Counted from the first letter of the stretch, positions 1 to 8,455 are shown. The stretch: 64,000 nt of DNA from Streptomyces caelestis (GCF_014205255.1 NZ_JACHNE010000001.1:682001-746000), one strand, 5' to 3'. Numbers and translations are program-made. Notes: generated by a model not told the origin, from the letters alone.

Positions 1-1049
1 AGGACATCTGGGGTGCCGGCGGGCAGCACGAAGACGAGTACGGCACCGTCTTCCGAAACGGGGCGGCTGTCGACGGCACGTCGGTGACCGCCCGGGTCGA
101 CAGCCTGGACAAGACCAGCGGCTGGGCCAAGGCCGGCGTCGTCCTGCGCAACGACCTCACGGACGACGGCTCCTCCGCCGGGTACGCGGCTGTGGTGGTG
201 ACCCCGGACAACGGCGTCAGCTTCCAGCGGGACTCCGACGCAGACGGCTACCTCGACAAGCTCACGTCCACCGCTGCCACCGTCAAGGCACCGGTCTGGT
301 TGCGGCTCACCCGCACCGCCACCCAGGTGTCCGCCCACTACTCCACCGACGGATCCACCTTCACCCAGGTCGGCTCGAAGGTGACCCTGCCGTCCATGGC
401 GACCACCCAGGATGCCGGTGTCATCCACACAGCCCACAGCACCACCGCCGGCAGCGCGACCTTCAGCAACCTGCGCATCGTCACCTCGCCCTACAAGGCA
501 TACAGTTCGATTCCGGCCGCCGTCAGCCAGAGCGGCCAGGTGACCTCCCTGACCGGCGCGGGCATCGACGTGTGGCGCTCCGGCACGGCATACGACGACG
601 AGTACTCCGCCGCCTACCAGACGGGGGGCGCGGGAACGTCCTCGACCGTCACCGTCCGCGTCGCCAGTCAGGACAAGACCAACAGCTGGGCCAAAGCCGG
701 TTTGATGCTGCGGAACAACATCGCCTCCGCCGGCTCGTCCACCGGGTACCTCGTCCTCGCCACCACCCCCGGCAACGGAATCGCCCTGTCGTCGGACTCC
801 AACGGTGACGGCTACCTCGACACCAACACCCTCAAGACCGGAAGCGCCACCGTCGCCCCTGTCTGGCTCCGCCTGGTCAGGAGCGGCACGTCGGTCACCG
901 GCTCCTACTCCGCCGACGGCACCACCTGGACCACTGTCGGCACCGCGACACTGACCGGGGCGAACAGCACCCTGGACGCGGGCATGTTCTCCACGGCCCA
1001 CGCCGGAAGTATCGGCACCGCGACCTTCAGCCAGTTCTCCGTCAGCTGA
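1..1049 (+). CDS. 3' end of a secreted protein with two tandem jelly-roll-like domains (5' truncated by the window)
   Basis: The reading frame is open from the first bases of the window (first full codon at position 3), so the true start lies outside. What remains is two homologous domains of about 160 residues: the first begins with DIWGAGGQHEDEYG and the second, from about nt 555, with DVWRSGTAYDDEYS. Both share the blocks WAKAGxxLRN, SDxxGDGYLD and APVWLRL. Such repeated beta-rich domains are common as C-terminal accessory modules of Streptomyces exported glycoside hydrolases; the catalytic part, if any, is upstream. Low-charge, Ser/Thr/Gly-rich composition fits an exported protein. I infer carbohydrate binding; it is not shown. 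A strong hairpin follows the stop codon. Confidence 0.75.
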   Translation, partial: DIWGAGGQHEDEYGTVFRNGAAVDGTSVTARVDSLDKTSGWAKAGVVLRNDLTDDGSSAGYAAVVVTPDNGVSFQRDSDADGYLDKLTSTAATVKAPVWLRLTRTATQVSAHYSTDGSTFTQVGSKVTLPSMATTQDAGVIHTAHSTTAGSATFSNLRIVTSPYKAYSSIPAAVSQSGQVTSLTGAGIDVWRSGTAYDDEYSAAYQTGGAGTSSTVTVRVASQDKTNSWAKAGLMLRNNIASAGSSTGYLVLATTPGNGIALSSDSNGDGYLDTNTLKTGSATVAPVWLRLVRSGTSVTGSYSADGTTWTTVGTATLTGANSTLDAGMFSTAHAGSIGTATFSQFSVS

Positions 1050-1081
1050 CGCAACGGTTCGGGTCACGATCTCCGAAACGA

Positions 1082-1122
1082 GCTCCGCGTGCCGGTGCGA
1101 CCTCCGCACCGGCACGCGGAGC
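1082..1122 (+). terminator. Strong stem-loop terminator
   Basis: Perfect inverted repeat: 18 bp arms (1082-1099 and 1105-1122) around a 5-nt loop, starting 33 bp after the stop of the first gene. There is no long T-run, which is usual for Streptomyces terminators. It could also stop transcripts arriving from the right. Confidence 0.8.
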
Positions 1123-1166
1123 GCCGTCATGTCCGGGCCGACCTGCACGGGTTCGGTGTCCCCTTC

Positions 1167-1607
1167 TCAGCGCAGTTGTTCGGCCAGTCCGACGATGATG
1201 CCCTCCGGGCCGCGGACGTAGCAGAGCAGATAGCTGTCCTCGAACCGGGCGATCTCGCCGACGAGTTCGGCGCCGTGAGGGCGCAGGCGGGCAACGGTGT
1301 CCTCGATGTCGTCGACGGCGAACATGACGCGGTGCGTGCCCAGAATGTTGTGCGGCCGGTTGCGCGGCCCGGCGCTGATCACCGCGGGGCTGCGGTACTT
1401 CGCCAGTTCGAGCCGGCTGTGACCGTCCGGGGTCCGGACCGTCGCGATGTCACAGCGGACGCCGTCGAGTCCGGTGCACTGGTCGGCGACCAGGCCCTCG
1501 ACCTCCGCCCTGCCCTCCAGCTCCATACCGAGTTCCACGAAGAACGCGATGGCGGCATCCATGTCCTCGACCACGATGCCGACGTTGTCCATCCGCTGAA
1601 TCGCCAT
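1167..1607 (-). CDS. VOC family (glyoxalase/bleomycin-resistance type) protein
   Basis: 146-residue protein starting MAIQRMDNVGIVVEDMDAAI. It has the two beta-alpha-beta-beta-beta modules of a single VOC domain: the first with the FFVELGMELEG segment, the second with FAVDDIEDTVARL and the terminal segment YVRGPEGIIVGLAEQLR. Family members bind a metal and act as glyoxalases, isomerases, dioxygenases or drug-binding proteins, so the substrate is unknown. I chose the ATG at 1607 because the VOC fold begins there; the frame stays open upstream for about 80 codons but that part has no family character. It stands alone, and the next minus-strand gene ends at 1976. Confidence 0.8.
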   Translation of the reverse strand: MAIQRMDNVGIVVEDMDAAIAFFVELGMELEGRAEVEGLVADQCTGLDGVRCDIATVRTPDGHSRLELAKYRSPAVISAGPRNRPHNILGTHRVMFAVDDIEDTVARLRPHGAELVGEIARFEDSYLLCYVRGPEGIIVGLAEQLR

Positions 1608-1735
1608 GCTGGTTTCTCGCTCTTCCTCGTACGGCCGGTGATGGCCGCTGATGTCCCTGGGACGGAGCCGGTGGCACGTTCTCGACATCCGCAGACCGCC
1701 GAACTCCGAAAAACCTGGACCGCGCCTCAGCACTG

Positions 1736-1843
1736 CTACTGCAGACCCGTGTGCCCGATCAGCCGCAGCGTGCCGTCCCCACTTTTCAATGCTTCCTCGA
1801 CGATTCGCAGCGTGCGCTTGAGCGTTGCGCCTCCCCAATTGAT
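1736..1843 (-). pseudogene. Possible short coding remnant in the 1608-1975 gap
   Basis: The 368-bp gap between the VOC gene and the MFS gene has no complete gene. On the minus strand one frame reads INWGGATLKRTLRIVEEALK and continues to a stop at 1736-1738, with no start codon and a stop just upstream. The residue mix looks protein-like, but I do not recognise the family. Nothing else in the gap can be supported. Confidence 0.25.
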
Positions 1844-1975
1844 TCACGGTGCCGGGTCACCCTTGGCGGGTGGGCCTGGCCGCGCAGTTGCCGGACGCCA
1901 CCGCGCGGAGCCCTCCTGCGTCTGGCGGTTCGGTTACTGCGGAGTGTCCGGGCGGGTTGAGGGTTCGGCGCTGGT

Positions 1976-3301
1976 TTACCGGCGTTCCGAGGAAGGTGTG
2001 CGGGGTGGGCTTTTCTGAGCGGTGACGATGACCGCGGGGAGGAGAGCAAGTGCGAAGGCGGCGCCGGTGAGGGCGAGGAGGGGGTAGCTGGTTGCGGCGA
2101 CGACGATGCCGGAGGTCATGCCACCGGTGGCCCCGGCGATGGCAACGGCGACGTCGACCATGCCTTGGGTCTTGGCTCGCGTGGCCAGGGGGACGGCGTT
2201 GGTGATGATGGTGGTGCCGCTGACGAGGCCGAAGTTCCAGCCGATGCCGAGCAGGATGAGAGCGAGGGTGAGCAGGAGGACGGAGTCGGCGGGTGCGGCG
2301 GCGGCGAGGATGCCGGCGGCCAGCAGCGTCAGGCCGGAGGCGGCGGCCACCGCGGTGGGGCCGTAGCGGTCGGTGAGTGCTCCGGTCAGGGGTGAGGGCA
2401 GGTACATCGCGCCGACGTGCAGGGCTATGACGAGGCCGGAGGCGGCGGTGCTGTGCCCGTGGTCGTGCATGTGCACGGGGGTCATCGTCATGATCGCGAC
2501 CATGACGAGCTGACTGAGGACCATCACCAGTACCCCCAGCGGCAGGCCGGGGCGGCGGTGTGTGACGGGCTGCGGGACGTCGGGTGCCGGTCCGGTGCCG
2601 GTGCGCTCTGGCGCCTCCGCCTCGGAGGAGAGGGTGCGGGCGAGCAGGAGAGGGTCGGGACGCAGCCAGATCAGCAGAGTCAGTGCGGCCAGGGCGAACG
2701 CGGCGCTGGAAAAGAGGAACAGGCCGCTCAGCGGGGGCAGTGCGAGGGCGGCGGCGAGGTGCCCGGCGGGGGCGGTGAGGTTGGGGCCGACGACGCCGCC
2801 CAGGGTGGTAGCGACGAGAACGGTGGACAGGGCGCGGGCACGGTGAGGCGGGGCGGCGAGATCGGCTCCGGCGTAGCGGGCCTGGAGGTTGGCGGCGGTG
2901 CCCGCGCCGTAGAGGAAGAGGGAGATGAACAGCAGGGCGGGGCTGTTAAGGGCGGCGGCGGCGACGACTCCGGCACCGCCGAGGGCACCTGCGAGGTACC
3001 CGGCGGCCAGGCCGGGGCGGCGCCCGCGGGTCTGCGAGATGCGACCGATGGTGACGGCGGCGAGGGCGGAGCCTGCGGTGAGCAGGGCACTGGGCAGCCC
3101 GGCCAGGGTGGTGGAGTGGAGCATGTCCTGAGCCAGCAGGGCGGCCACGGTGACGCCGGCCGCGAGTCCCACGCCGCTGAGGACTTGGGACGCCAGCAGG
3201 ATGATCAGGATGCGCTTTTGCGTCTCAGGCAAAGAGGGGGCAGGAGTGGCCGATGGGGTGCCTGTCGACCCGCTGGGTGGCGTGGTCGCGGTGTGGTGCA
3301 T
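1976..3301 (-). CDS. MFS transporter, drug-efflux type
   Basis: 441 residues with about 12 hydrophobic segments. A short Ser/Thr/Pro-rich N-terminus precedes TM1 (RILIILLASQVLSGVGLAAG). The loop between TM2 and TM3 carries ISQTRGRRPGL, the MFS motif-A region, and the middle loop (about residues 215-250) is long and hydrophilic. Length and layout match proton-driven efflux carriers of the major facilitator superfamily; the substrate is unknown. The ATG at 3301 has GGAGA nine bases upstream. It lies 128 bp downstream of the flavin monooxygenase gene on the same strand, so co-transcription is plausible. Confidence 0.85.
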   Translation of the reverse strand: MHHTATTPPSGSTGTPSATPAPSLPETQKRILIILLASQVLSGVGLAAGVTVAALLAQDMLHSTTLAGLPSALLTAGSALAAVTIGRISQTRGRRPGLAAGYLAGALGGAGVVAAAALNSPALLFISLFLYGAGTAANLQARYAGADLAAPPHRARALSTVLVATTLGGVVGPNLTAPAGHLAAALALPPLSGLFLFSSAAFALAALTLLIWLRPDPLLLARTLSSEAEAPERTGTGPAPDVPQPVTHRRPGLPLGVLVMVLSQLVMVAIMTMTPVHMHDHGHSTAASGLVIALHVGAMYLPSPLTGALTDRYGPTAVAAASGLTLLAAGILAAAAPADSVLLLTLALILLGIGWNFGLVSGTTIITNAVPLATRAKTQGMVDVAVAIAGATGGMTSGIVVAATSYPLLALTGAAFALALLPAVIVTAQKSPPRTPSSERR

Positions 3302-3429
3302 GGTGTCTGTCTCCGTTACGAGCCCAGCGGCGGTGGGCGAGGTGTGCGGCGCCTGGCGTGCTTGCCTTGCCGACGCTGCGCGACGGGCGGTCCGTGCGAA
3401 CTGCCCCTGGGGGGCGTGGCGAGGCCGTA

Positions 3430-4530
3430 TCAGCGAGTGGACGCCGGCATCGGTGTGGTCGGCAGGTCGTAGGCGTCGGCGATGAGTTGCGTGGAGTGCA
3501 GGAGCGCCTGGGGGGTGTGGCCCACACTGGCGAGCATGATCTCGTCGGGGCGGGCTGTCTCGTGCAGGCGGTTGAGGTGCGCGGTGACCTGGTCGGGTGT
3601 GCCGTGCAGGACGCTGTTGGTCCAGCGGTCGAGGACGTGCTGCTCGGCGGCGGTGTAGAGGTAAGCGGCGGCCTCGTCGGGCGTGGGTACGAGGTAGGAC
3701 TTGCCGTGGAGCATGCGCATCATGCTGTGGGCGTAGCTGCGTGTCTGGCGCAGGGCCTCGTTCTCGTCGTCGGCGGCCATGACGGCGAAGCTGGCCAGTG
3801 CGTACGGCTCGGCGAGGACTGCTGAGGGGGTGAACCGGTCGCGGTAGAGCTGGAGCGCGGCGGCGACGTGATCGGGGGAGAAGTGGGCGGCGAAGGCGAA
3901 GGGCAGGCCGAGGTGGGCGGCGAGCTGGGCGGAGTATCCGGAGGAGCCCAGCAGCCAGACCGAGGGCCGTCCGCTCGTCTGTGAAAGTCCGTTCTCCCTG
4001 TCCTGGCCGGGCCCGGGCACGGCGTAGACGCGCCGGCGGTAAGGGTGTTCTTCGGGGAAGTCGTCGTCGAGGAACCGCAGCAGCTCGATGACCTGCTGCG
4101 GGAAGTCGTCGTCGTCCGAACGCCCGCGGCGCAGGGCTGCGGTCGTGGCCTGGTTGGTACCGGGAGCACGGCCCAGACCGAGGTCGATCCGGTTCGGGGC
4201 GAGGGCCTGGAGCAGGCCGTACTGCTCGGCGACGATCAGTGGGGGGTGGTTGGGCAGCATCACTCCGCCCGCCCCGAGCCGCAGCCGCGTGGTGTGGGCG
4301 GTCAGCCGGGCCAGCAGGACGGCGGGACTGGAGGAGGAGACGCCGGGCATGGAGTGGTGTTCGGTCACCCAGTAGCGGGTGAAGCCGCGCTTCTCTGCGA
4401 GTTCAGCCAGGGCGATGCTGCCGGACAGAGCGTCGGCGGCGCTGATGCCGTGGCCGGCCAGGGCGGTGTCGAGGACGGACAGCGGCGCGGGAGCAGTTCC
4501 GCGGGCTGTGCCCTTGATCGGGTCGTTCAC
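3430..4530 (-). CDS. LLM-class flavin-dependent oxidoreductase (luciferase-like)
   Basis: 366 residues spanning a whole TIM-barrel bacterial luciferase-like domain. Recognisable blocks are LSVLDTALAGHGISAADAL, YWVTEHHSMPG, LRLGAGGVMLPNHPPLIVAEQ and IDLGLGRAPGTN, the last typical of the MsnO8/YhbW-like branch. These enzymes use reduced FMN and oxygen, or F420, to oxidise small organic molecules. The GTG at 4530 has AAGGA eight bases upstream. It sits 104 bp after the MBL gene and before the MFS gene, which suggests a small detoxification or modification operon controlled from the 5.4 kb operator. The substrate is not predictable. Confidence 0.88.
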   Translation of the reverse strand: MNDPIKGTARGTAPAPLSVLDTALAGHGISAADALSGSIALAELAEKRGFTRYWVTEHHSMPGVSSSSPAVLLARLTAHTTRLRLGAGGVMLPNHPPLIVAEQYGLLQALAPNRIDLGLGRAPGTNQATTAALRRGRSDDDDFPQQVIELLRFLDDDFPEEHPYRRRVYAVPGPGQDRENGLSQTSGRPSVWLLGSSGYSAQLAAHLGLPFAFAAHFSPDHVAAALQLYRDRFTPSAVLAEPYALASFAVMAADDENEALRQTRSYAHSMMRMLHGKSYLVPTPDEAAAYLYTAAEQHVLDRWTNSVLHGTPDQVTAHLNRLHETARPDEIMLASVGHTPQALLHSTQLIADAYDLPTTPMPASTR

Positions 4531-4634
4531 GGGTGATTCCTTCTGCGGTGGTCCGGCCCGGTGCGGGTGGCCGGACCGTGGAATGGACCGCTGCAGTGCG
4601 CTCGTGGCGCACCGCAGCGACCGAGCGTGCGGGA

Positions 4635-5402
4635 TCAGGCCAGTTCCACGCGGCCTATCAGGCCGGCGGTGGTGAAGGCGTCCACGAGTTGCTCGCGGCC
4701 CTCGGTGAAGTGGGCCCAGCTGTCGAAGTGGACGGGCACGATGCGCCGGGCGCCCAGGATGCGGGCGGCTTCGGCGGCCTGAGTGCTGTCGAGGGTGAGC
4801 AGCGCGCGGTCCAGGACATCGGTGCGGACCGCGCCGGCGAACAGCACCGCGGTGTCCACCGGGCCGAAGCGGTCGGCGATCTCGCGGACCAGGGAGAGCT
4901 GGGCGTTGTCGCCGCTGACGTAGACGGTGGGCAGGCCGTCACCGGTCAGGACGAAGCCGACGACCTCCCCGACGACGGGTTCGAGGTCCTCGCGTGCCCC
5001 GGGGCCGTGCAGGGCCGGGACGCCGGTGACGGTGACCGTGCCGCCGCCGGGACGGTCCAGGTCGATGGACTCCCAGTCCTTCAGGGGGCGTGCGGTGTCG
5101 CCCAGCCGGCCCGCGCCACTGGGCGTGGTCAGGGTCAGGGGTACGTCGGCGAGCAGGGCGCGGCCCGAGGTGTCGAGGTTGTCGTCGTGCTCGTCGTGCG
5201 ACAGCAGCACCACGTCGATGCGGCCCAGGTCGGCGGGCGCGGCGGAGGCGGGCGCGGTCTTGGCCAGCCCCGAGGGGTAGGTGCCGGGGGCGTCGAAGGT
5301 CGGGTCGGTCAGGAACCGCAGCCCGCCGTACTCGATGAGTGCGGTCGGACCGCCGAAGACACGGATGGGGACCTGCTCGCTGGACGCGCCGGATGCAGTC
5401 AT
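4635..5402 (-). CDS. MBL-fold metallo-hydrolase, UlaG/lactonase-2 type
   Basis: 255 residues. The metal motif reads LSHDEHDDNLD (about residues 67-77), a beta-lactamase-superfamily HxHxDH variant in which the first positions are His-Asp-Glu-His-Asp-Asp. Later metal positions are likely the His in PALHGPG, the Asp in YVSGDN and the His in VPVHFDSW. This pattern belongs to the branch containing UlaG-like lactonases and NAPE-PLD-like hydrolases. The ATG at 5402 follows GAGGTG by about six bases. It is divergent from the CGNR regulator, whose operator overlaps its promoter region. Confidence 0.85.
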   Translation of the reverse strand: MTASGASSEQVPIRVFGGPTALIEYGGLRFLTDPTFDAPGTYPSGLAKTAPASAAPADLGRIDVVLLSHDEHDDNLDTSGRALLADVPLTLTTPSGAGRLGDTARPLKDWESIDLDRPGGGTVTVTGVPALHGPGAREDLEPVVGEVVGFVLTGDGLPTVYVSGDNAQLSLVREIADRFGPVDTAVLFAGAVRTDVLDRALLTLDSTQAAEAARILGARRIVPVHFDSWAHFTEGREQLVDAFTTAGLIGRVELA

Positions 5403-5415
5403 GACGGGATCACCT

Positions 5416-5463
5416 CACGGATAGATTGGCTTACATCCGTGACCATAGGCGTTTGTCACGGAT
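5416..5463. promoter_or_regulatory. Operator with three CACGGAT half-sites between divergent genes
   Basis: CACGGAT occurs at 5416-5422 and 5457-5463 on the plus strand and as ATCCGTG at 5435-5441. The two right-hand copies extend into a perfect 10-bp inverted repeat (5434-5443 and 5455-5464) with an 11-bp spacer; the left-hand pair forms another inverted repeat. The array covers the -35 box of the CGNR gene and lies just upstream of the MBL start, so one regulator could control both directions. Confidence 0.65.
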
Positions 5464-5481
5464 GAGGGCAAGCTGTAGCGT
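5453..5481 (+). promoter_or_regulatory. Promoter of the CGNR regulator, leaderless
   Basis: TTGTCA (5453-5458), 17-bp spacer, TAGCGT (5476-5481). The expected transcription start is at or one base before the GTG at 5489, so the mRNA would be leaderless. This agrees with the lack of a ribosome-binding site. Confidence 0.6.
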
Positions 5482-5488
5482 GAGATGC

Positions 5489-6106
5489 GTGAGTGAGACC
5501 GATACCGCCGCCACCGTCGGCACTGTCGACCCCGGGCTGCCACCGGCGCCGGGCGCCGAGCTCTACCCCGCGCTCGACCTCGCCAACAGCGCCATCGCCC
5601 TGCCGGGCGGTCAGTTCCTCGACGTGCTGGGCACCCCGTCCGGCGCCAACCAGTGGCTGGTCGACCACGACCTGGCCCCCGCGGACGCCGGGCTGCAGGA
5701 GATCTGCGCGGCACGCCTGCGCTCCCTTCGCGAACAGGTACGCGCCCTGCTCGCCGCCCAGGTCGGCGGGCACCCCGCCCCCGCTACCGCACTGGCTGCC
5801 GTCAACGACGCCCTCACCCGGGTTCCCACCGCCTCCCCGCTCGGCTGGGACCCCGTCCGCGGCATGCACCGCACCGCCCCGCACCCCATCGACCAGATCG
5901 TCGACCAAGCCCTCGGCATCCTCGCCGCCGACGCCGCCGACCTGCTCACCGGCCCCGACGCCGAACGCCTGACGGCCTGCCCATCCACCCCCTGCAACCG
6001 CTACCTGCTCCGCGCCGGACGCCGCCACTGGTGCTCGGTCCGCTGCGGCGACCGAGCCCGCGCCGCCCGCGCCTACGCCCGCCGCACCCAGACCACCGCC
6101 GACTGA
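5489..6106 (+). CDS. CGNR zinc-finger transcriptional regulator (ABATE domain)
   Basis: 205 residues from GTG 5489. The N-terminal about 140 residues resemble the ABATE ligand-binding domain (LYPALDLANSAIALPGGQFLD). The C-terminus carries a CGNR-type zinc finger: Cys in LTACPSTPCNRYLL and Cys in HWCSVRCGDRARAARAYAR, with the signature tetrad reading CGDR instead of CGNR. Such proteins are common in actinomycetes next to the enzymes they regulate. The frame extends upstream to 5426, but the promoter geometry points to the GTG at 5489. It is probably autoregulated through the 5416-5463 operator and may control the divergent MBL-LLM-MFS genes. Confidence 0.85.
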   Translation: MSETDTAATVGTVDPGLPPAPGAELYPALDLANSAIALPGGQFLDVLGTPSGANQWLVDHDLAPADAGLQEICAARLRSLREQVRALLAAQVGGHPAPATALAAVNDALTRVPTASPLGWDPVRGMHRTAPHPIDQIVDQALGILAADAADLLTGPDAERLTACPSTPCNRYLLRAGRRHWCSVRCGDRARAARAYARRTQTTAD

Positions 6107-6249
6107 GTTCGGCCACCCCCGCCCCGCCGACGGTTCACGAGACCCACGCCGCGGCGCGGCTTCGCACACCCTCAAGCCCCCGGCATGGATGGCCCACCAC
6201 GCCCTCCATCCGGCCATCCCCCACGATCAACGAAGGACCATCACCCCTC

Positions 6250-6855
6250 ATGACGGCCACATTCACCCTGCTGACCACCGGCTACGACAGCCTCGACGCA
6301 CGCAACGCCCACCGCGACGGTCGCGAGAAGCCGTGGCACGTCGCCTCGACCGTCTCCCTCCTGCGCGACGGTGACACGATCGTCGTCGTCGACCCCGGCA
6401 TGGTCGAGGACCGCAAACTCATCCTCGACCCGCTCGCCGCCGCCGGGTTCAGCCCCGAGGAGGTGACCGACGTGGTCTTCAGCCACCACCACCCCGACCA
6501 CACCCTCAACGCAGCCCTCTTCCCCCACGCACGCGCCCACGACGTCTGGGCCACGTACCACAACAACCTCTGGTACGACCGGCCCGCCGACGGGCACCAG
6601 CTCTCCCCCTCGATCCGCCTGATCGAAACGCCCGGCCACACCCCCCAGGACATCTCCACCGTCGCGGAAACCGCCGAAGGGGCCGTCGTCCTCACGCACG
6701 CCTGGTGGAGCGTCCACGGCCCCGCCGAAGACCCCACCTCCGACGACCATGAGGGCCTGCGCGCCTCCCGCCGCAAGATCCTCGCCCTCAAGCCCGCCCT
6801 GGTCGTCCCCGGCCACGGAGACCCCTTCGTCCCCGACGAGAACACCCCCGTCTGA
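6250..6855 (+). CDS. MBL-fold metallo-hydrolase with canonical HHHPDH motif
   Basis: 201 residues. The motif VVFSHHHPDHT (H79, H81, D83, H84) plus ETPGHTPQD (H130) and VVPGHGDPF give the complete metallo-beta-lactamase metal set; the size resembles MBLAC1-like and glyoxalase-II-like hydrolases. The frame is open much further upstream, but that part overlaps the CGNR gene and is a shadow. I chose ATG 6250 because AAGGA lies 12 bases before it and the fold starts there. It lies 143 bp after the CGNR gene in the same direction, so read-through is possible. Substrate unknown. Confidence 0.85.
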   Translation: MTATFTLLTTGYDSLDARNAHRDGREKPWHVASTVSLLRDGDTIVVVDPGMVEDRKLILDPLAAAGFSPEEVTDVVFSHHHPDHTLNAALFPHARAHDVWATYHNNLWYDRPADGHQLSPSIRLIETPGHTPQDISTVAETAEGAVVLTHAWWSVHGPAEDPTSDDHEGLRASRRKILALKPALVVPGHGDPFVPDENTPV

Positions 6856-7102
6856 CCCGCAGAGGCCCCCGAGACGGCTTCGGTACGCCGTCGTCGTCCG
6901 GTGCGCTTGCTCGCGGTACGCCTGGTGGAGACGGCGGACGCCATCCCAACCTGGAAGACCTACGGCCCTCACCCACCCGGCGGCGTACTTCGACCAGGCC
7001 CGCGATGGGTCGGGGGCAATCGAGGTCAGCCGACACAGGCAGAACCGTTCCAGGTCGAACCAGAGGGGCCGGAAACCGAGGGGCGTATCGGCCGGGAGGC
7101 TC

Positions 7103-7260
7103 CGCGGTGCTTACTATCCCGCCGCGGGGCCTCCCCGGACCCCGACTTCAACACGAAGCTCGCCCGAATCCAGTACGCGACCAACCAGCGGCCTGACCGC
7201 ACGTTCGCGTTCGACGAGTTCGGACCGCTGGGCCTCCGCCCGACTGCCGGCTTGTGCTGG
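7103..7260 (+). pseudogene. IS630-family transposase remnant
   Basis: The plus-strand frame through this stretch reads FNTKLARIQYATNQRPDRTF followed by AFDEFGPLGLRPTAG. The DEFGPL block around the second catalytic Asp and the preceding KLARIxYAT segment are typical of IS630-type transposases of actinomycetes. Everything upstream and downstream in the frame is unrelated, so only about 50 codons survive. No terminal repeats or TA target duplication could be recognised. The remnant cuts into the 3' end of the opposite-strand gene. Confidence 0.65.
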
Positions 7261-7609
7261 CAGGGCAGGACAGGGCCTGATCTCGGCCGGCTTGAGTCTG
7301 TGGACCGTTGCCCAGGCTGCTCGCTCGGTCAGTCCTTGAGCCCACTCCTCGAGATCGTCTCCGGCATCGTGGAAGAACCACGAGTCGAAGCTTCCGAGGG
7401 CCTCCAGGTCGGGTGCGAGTCCGTATCCGAGCTCGCAGTGGACCTGCACGTCATGGTCGTGATCACCGTCGCTGTCGGAGGTCTCGAACTGCCGGGTGAA
7501 GTCCAGCGTGAACGCTGGAGGACCGTCGAATGCGTGGGTCCCGTACTGGATCACCGGTTCGCCCTCAAACAGTCCCACGGCAGTCGTCCATCGACAGTCT
7601 CCGCGTCAT
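7114..7609 (-). pseudogene. Hypothetical protein gene, frameshifted at 5' end and truncated at 3' end by IS630 debris
   Basis: An ATG at 7609 has an ideal GGAGG site but stops after 14 codons. One base out of phase, the frame from about 7595 reads WTTAVGLFEGEPVIQYGTHA and continues as a well-formed acidic protein for about 95 residues, including DSDGDHDHDVQVHCELGYG and LGSFDSWFFHDAGDDLEEW. The simplest reading is one extra base near 7590. Past about 7270 the frame is merely the antisense of the IS630 fragment until the stop at 7114. If functional, it would have to start at the weak GTG at 7578. I do not recognise the family. Confidence 0.5.
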
Positions 7610-7719
7610 GCCCCACCTCCTCGTCCACCGCAGCGAGGCTCAGAGTACTGACCCCGGTGAACCTTCCCGGTCAGAGCACTGGCGGTGAGGGGGCCTCCGC
7701 CTCCCGAGTCGCTCCACGT

Positions 7720-7797
7720 TCCCCGCCGCGGTGGTTGCCAGAGAAGGGGTGGGCACCGGGCTGGTGCCAGACGACGCCCTCGGTAAAAATGCTGCCT
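7720..7797 (-). pseudogene. Remnant of a SnoaL/NTF2-like protein
   Basis: The minus strand reads FTEGVVWHQPGAHPFSGNHR, closely matching the segments FTDDIVWHQPGNNRFSGTHR and LDEEVVWHQPGANRFSGEHK of the two intact SnoaL-like proteins downstream. No start and no C-terminal half survive. It lies directly opposite the HxlR gene, so the ancestral arrangement was probably a divergent SnoaL/HxlR pair. Confidence 0.65.
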
Positions 7798-7805
7798 GCC
7801 GGGTC

Positions 7806-7868
7806 TTATACTTACCGCCGGTAACAGTCGCCTCGACACAACCAATGAGGACGTGTGACGTGCCACAG
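7806..7868. repeat. Dispersed regulatory element, copy 1 (functional-looking, drives HxlR gene)
   Basis: Contains the palindrome TTACC-GCC-GGTAA (7812-7824), then AACCAATGAGGACGTGTGAC. Copies 2 to 4 (9421, 9921, 39414) share the block (A)CCTCAAcGTAACCAATG followed by TGTGAC-N4-GYCACA or a variant. Here the GAGGA inside the block is the ribosome-binding site of the HxlR gene at 7860, so the family looks like the upstream region of such a gene. It may be the operator for the HxlR protein. Confidence 0.6.
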
Positions 7869-8234
7869 TTTCCGGCCTTCGATGTCATGACGGCGACCTG
7901 CCCGTCCCGTACCTCGCTCGCCCGCATTGCCAACAAGTGGACGGCCATGGTGGTCATCGCGCTCAGCGCAGGCCCCATGCGCTTCCGCGACCTGCGCACC
8001 GGCGTCGACGGCATCAGCGCCAAGGTCCTCACCGAGACGCTCCGGGACCTGGAACGCGATGGGATCGTCACCCGGCACGTGTACGCCGAGGTCCCGCCCC
8101 GGGTCGAATACGAGTTGACCGCACTGGGGCGCACCTTGTATGCCCCGCTTCAGGCACTGGGCCTCTGGGCCGAGGAACACTTCCCCGAGGTACTCGCGGC
8201 ACGCGAGAGCTACGACGCCCGCCAACGACCGTGA
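7860..8234 (+). CDS. HxlR-family winged-helix transcriptional regulator
   Basis: 124 residues. The family hallmark CPSRTSLARIANKWTAMVVI begins about 13 residues in and is followed by MRFRDLRTGVDGISAKVLTETLRDLERDGIV, the winged-helix recognition region, and a terminal LGLWAEEHFPEVLAAR helix. HxlR proteins respond to reactive electrophiles or small effectors and often control a divergent gene. I chose GTG 7860 (GAGGA eight bases upstream) over ATG 7845, because that ATG belongs to the repeated element that is also found where no gene follows. The divergent partner is a SnoaL remnant; two intact SnoaL-like genes lie nearby. Confidence 0.85.
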   Translation: MPQFPAFDVMTATCPSRTSLARIANKWTAMVVIALSAGPMRFRDLRTGVDGISAKVLTETLRDLERDGIVTRHVYAEVPPRVEYELTALGRTLYAPLQALGLWAEEHFPEVLAARESYDARQRP

Positions 8235-8455
8235 CTGGTTACAAGTGGCCACGGTTGGCGAAACGTTGTGAAGGTGGACACGACGGTGCGGCGTCCTGAA
8301 CCCGCTGCCTCCACGACGTCCGTCGTTCCGTCGTCGCCGGCTGCACGACGATCACCGTGGTACGTGCGTTCGGGCGCAGCCTGCGCGGCATCATCCAGGG
8401 GAACACCAGTGTGTTCATCTCGCAGTTCGTCGCGCCTGGGAAGGATGCGGGTGGC

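Noticed and set aside
7845..7859. ATG 7845 as the HxlR start
   Set aside because: The ATG belongs to the AACCAATG block that also occurs where no gene follows, while GAGGA is correctly placed for GTG 7860.
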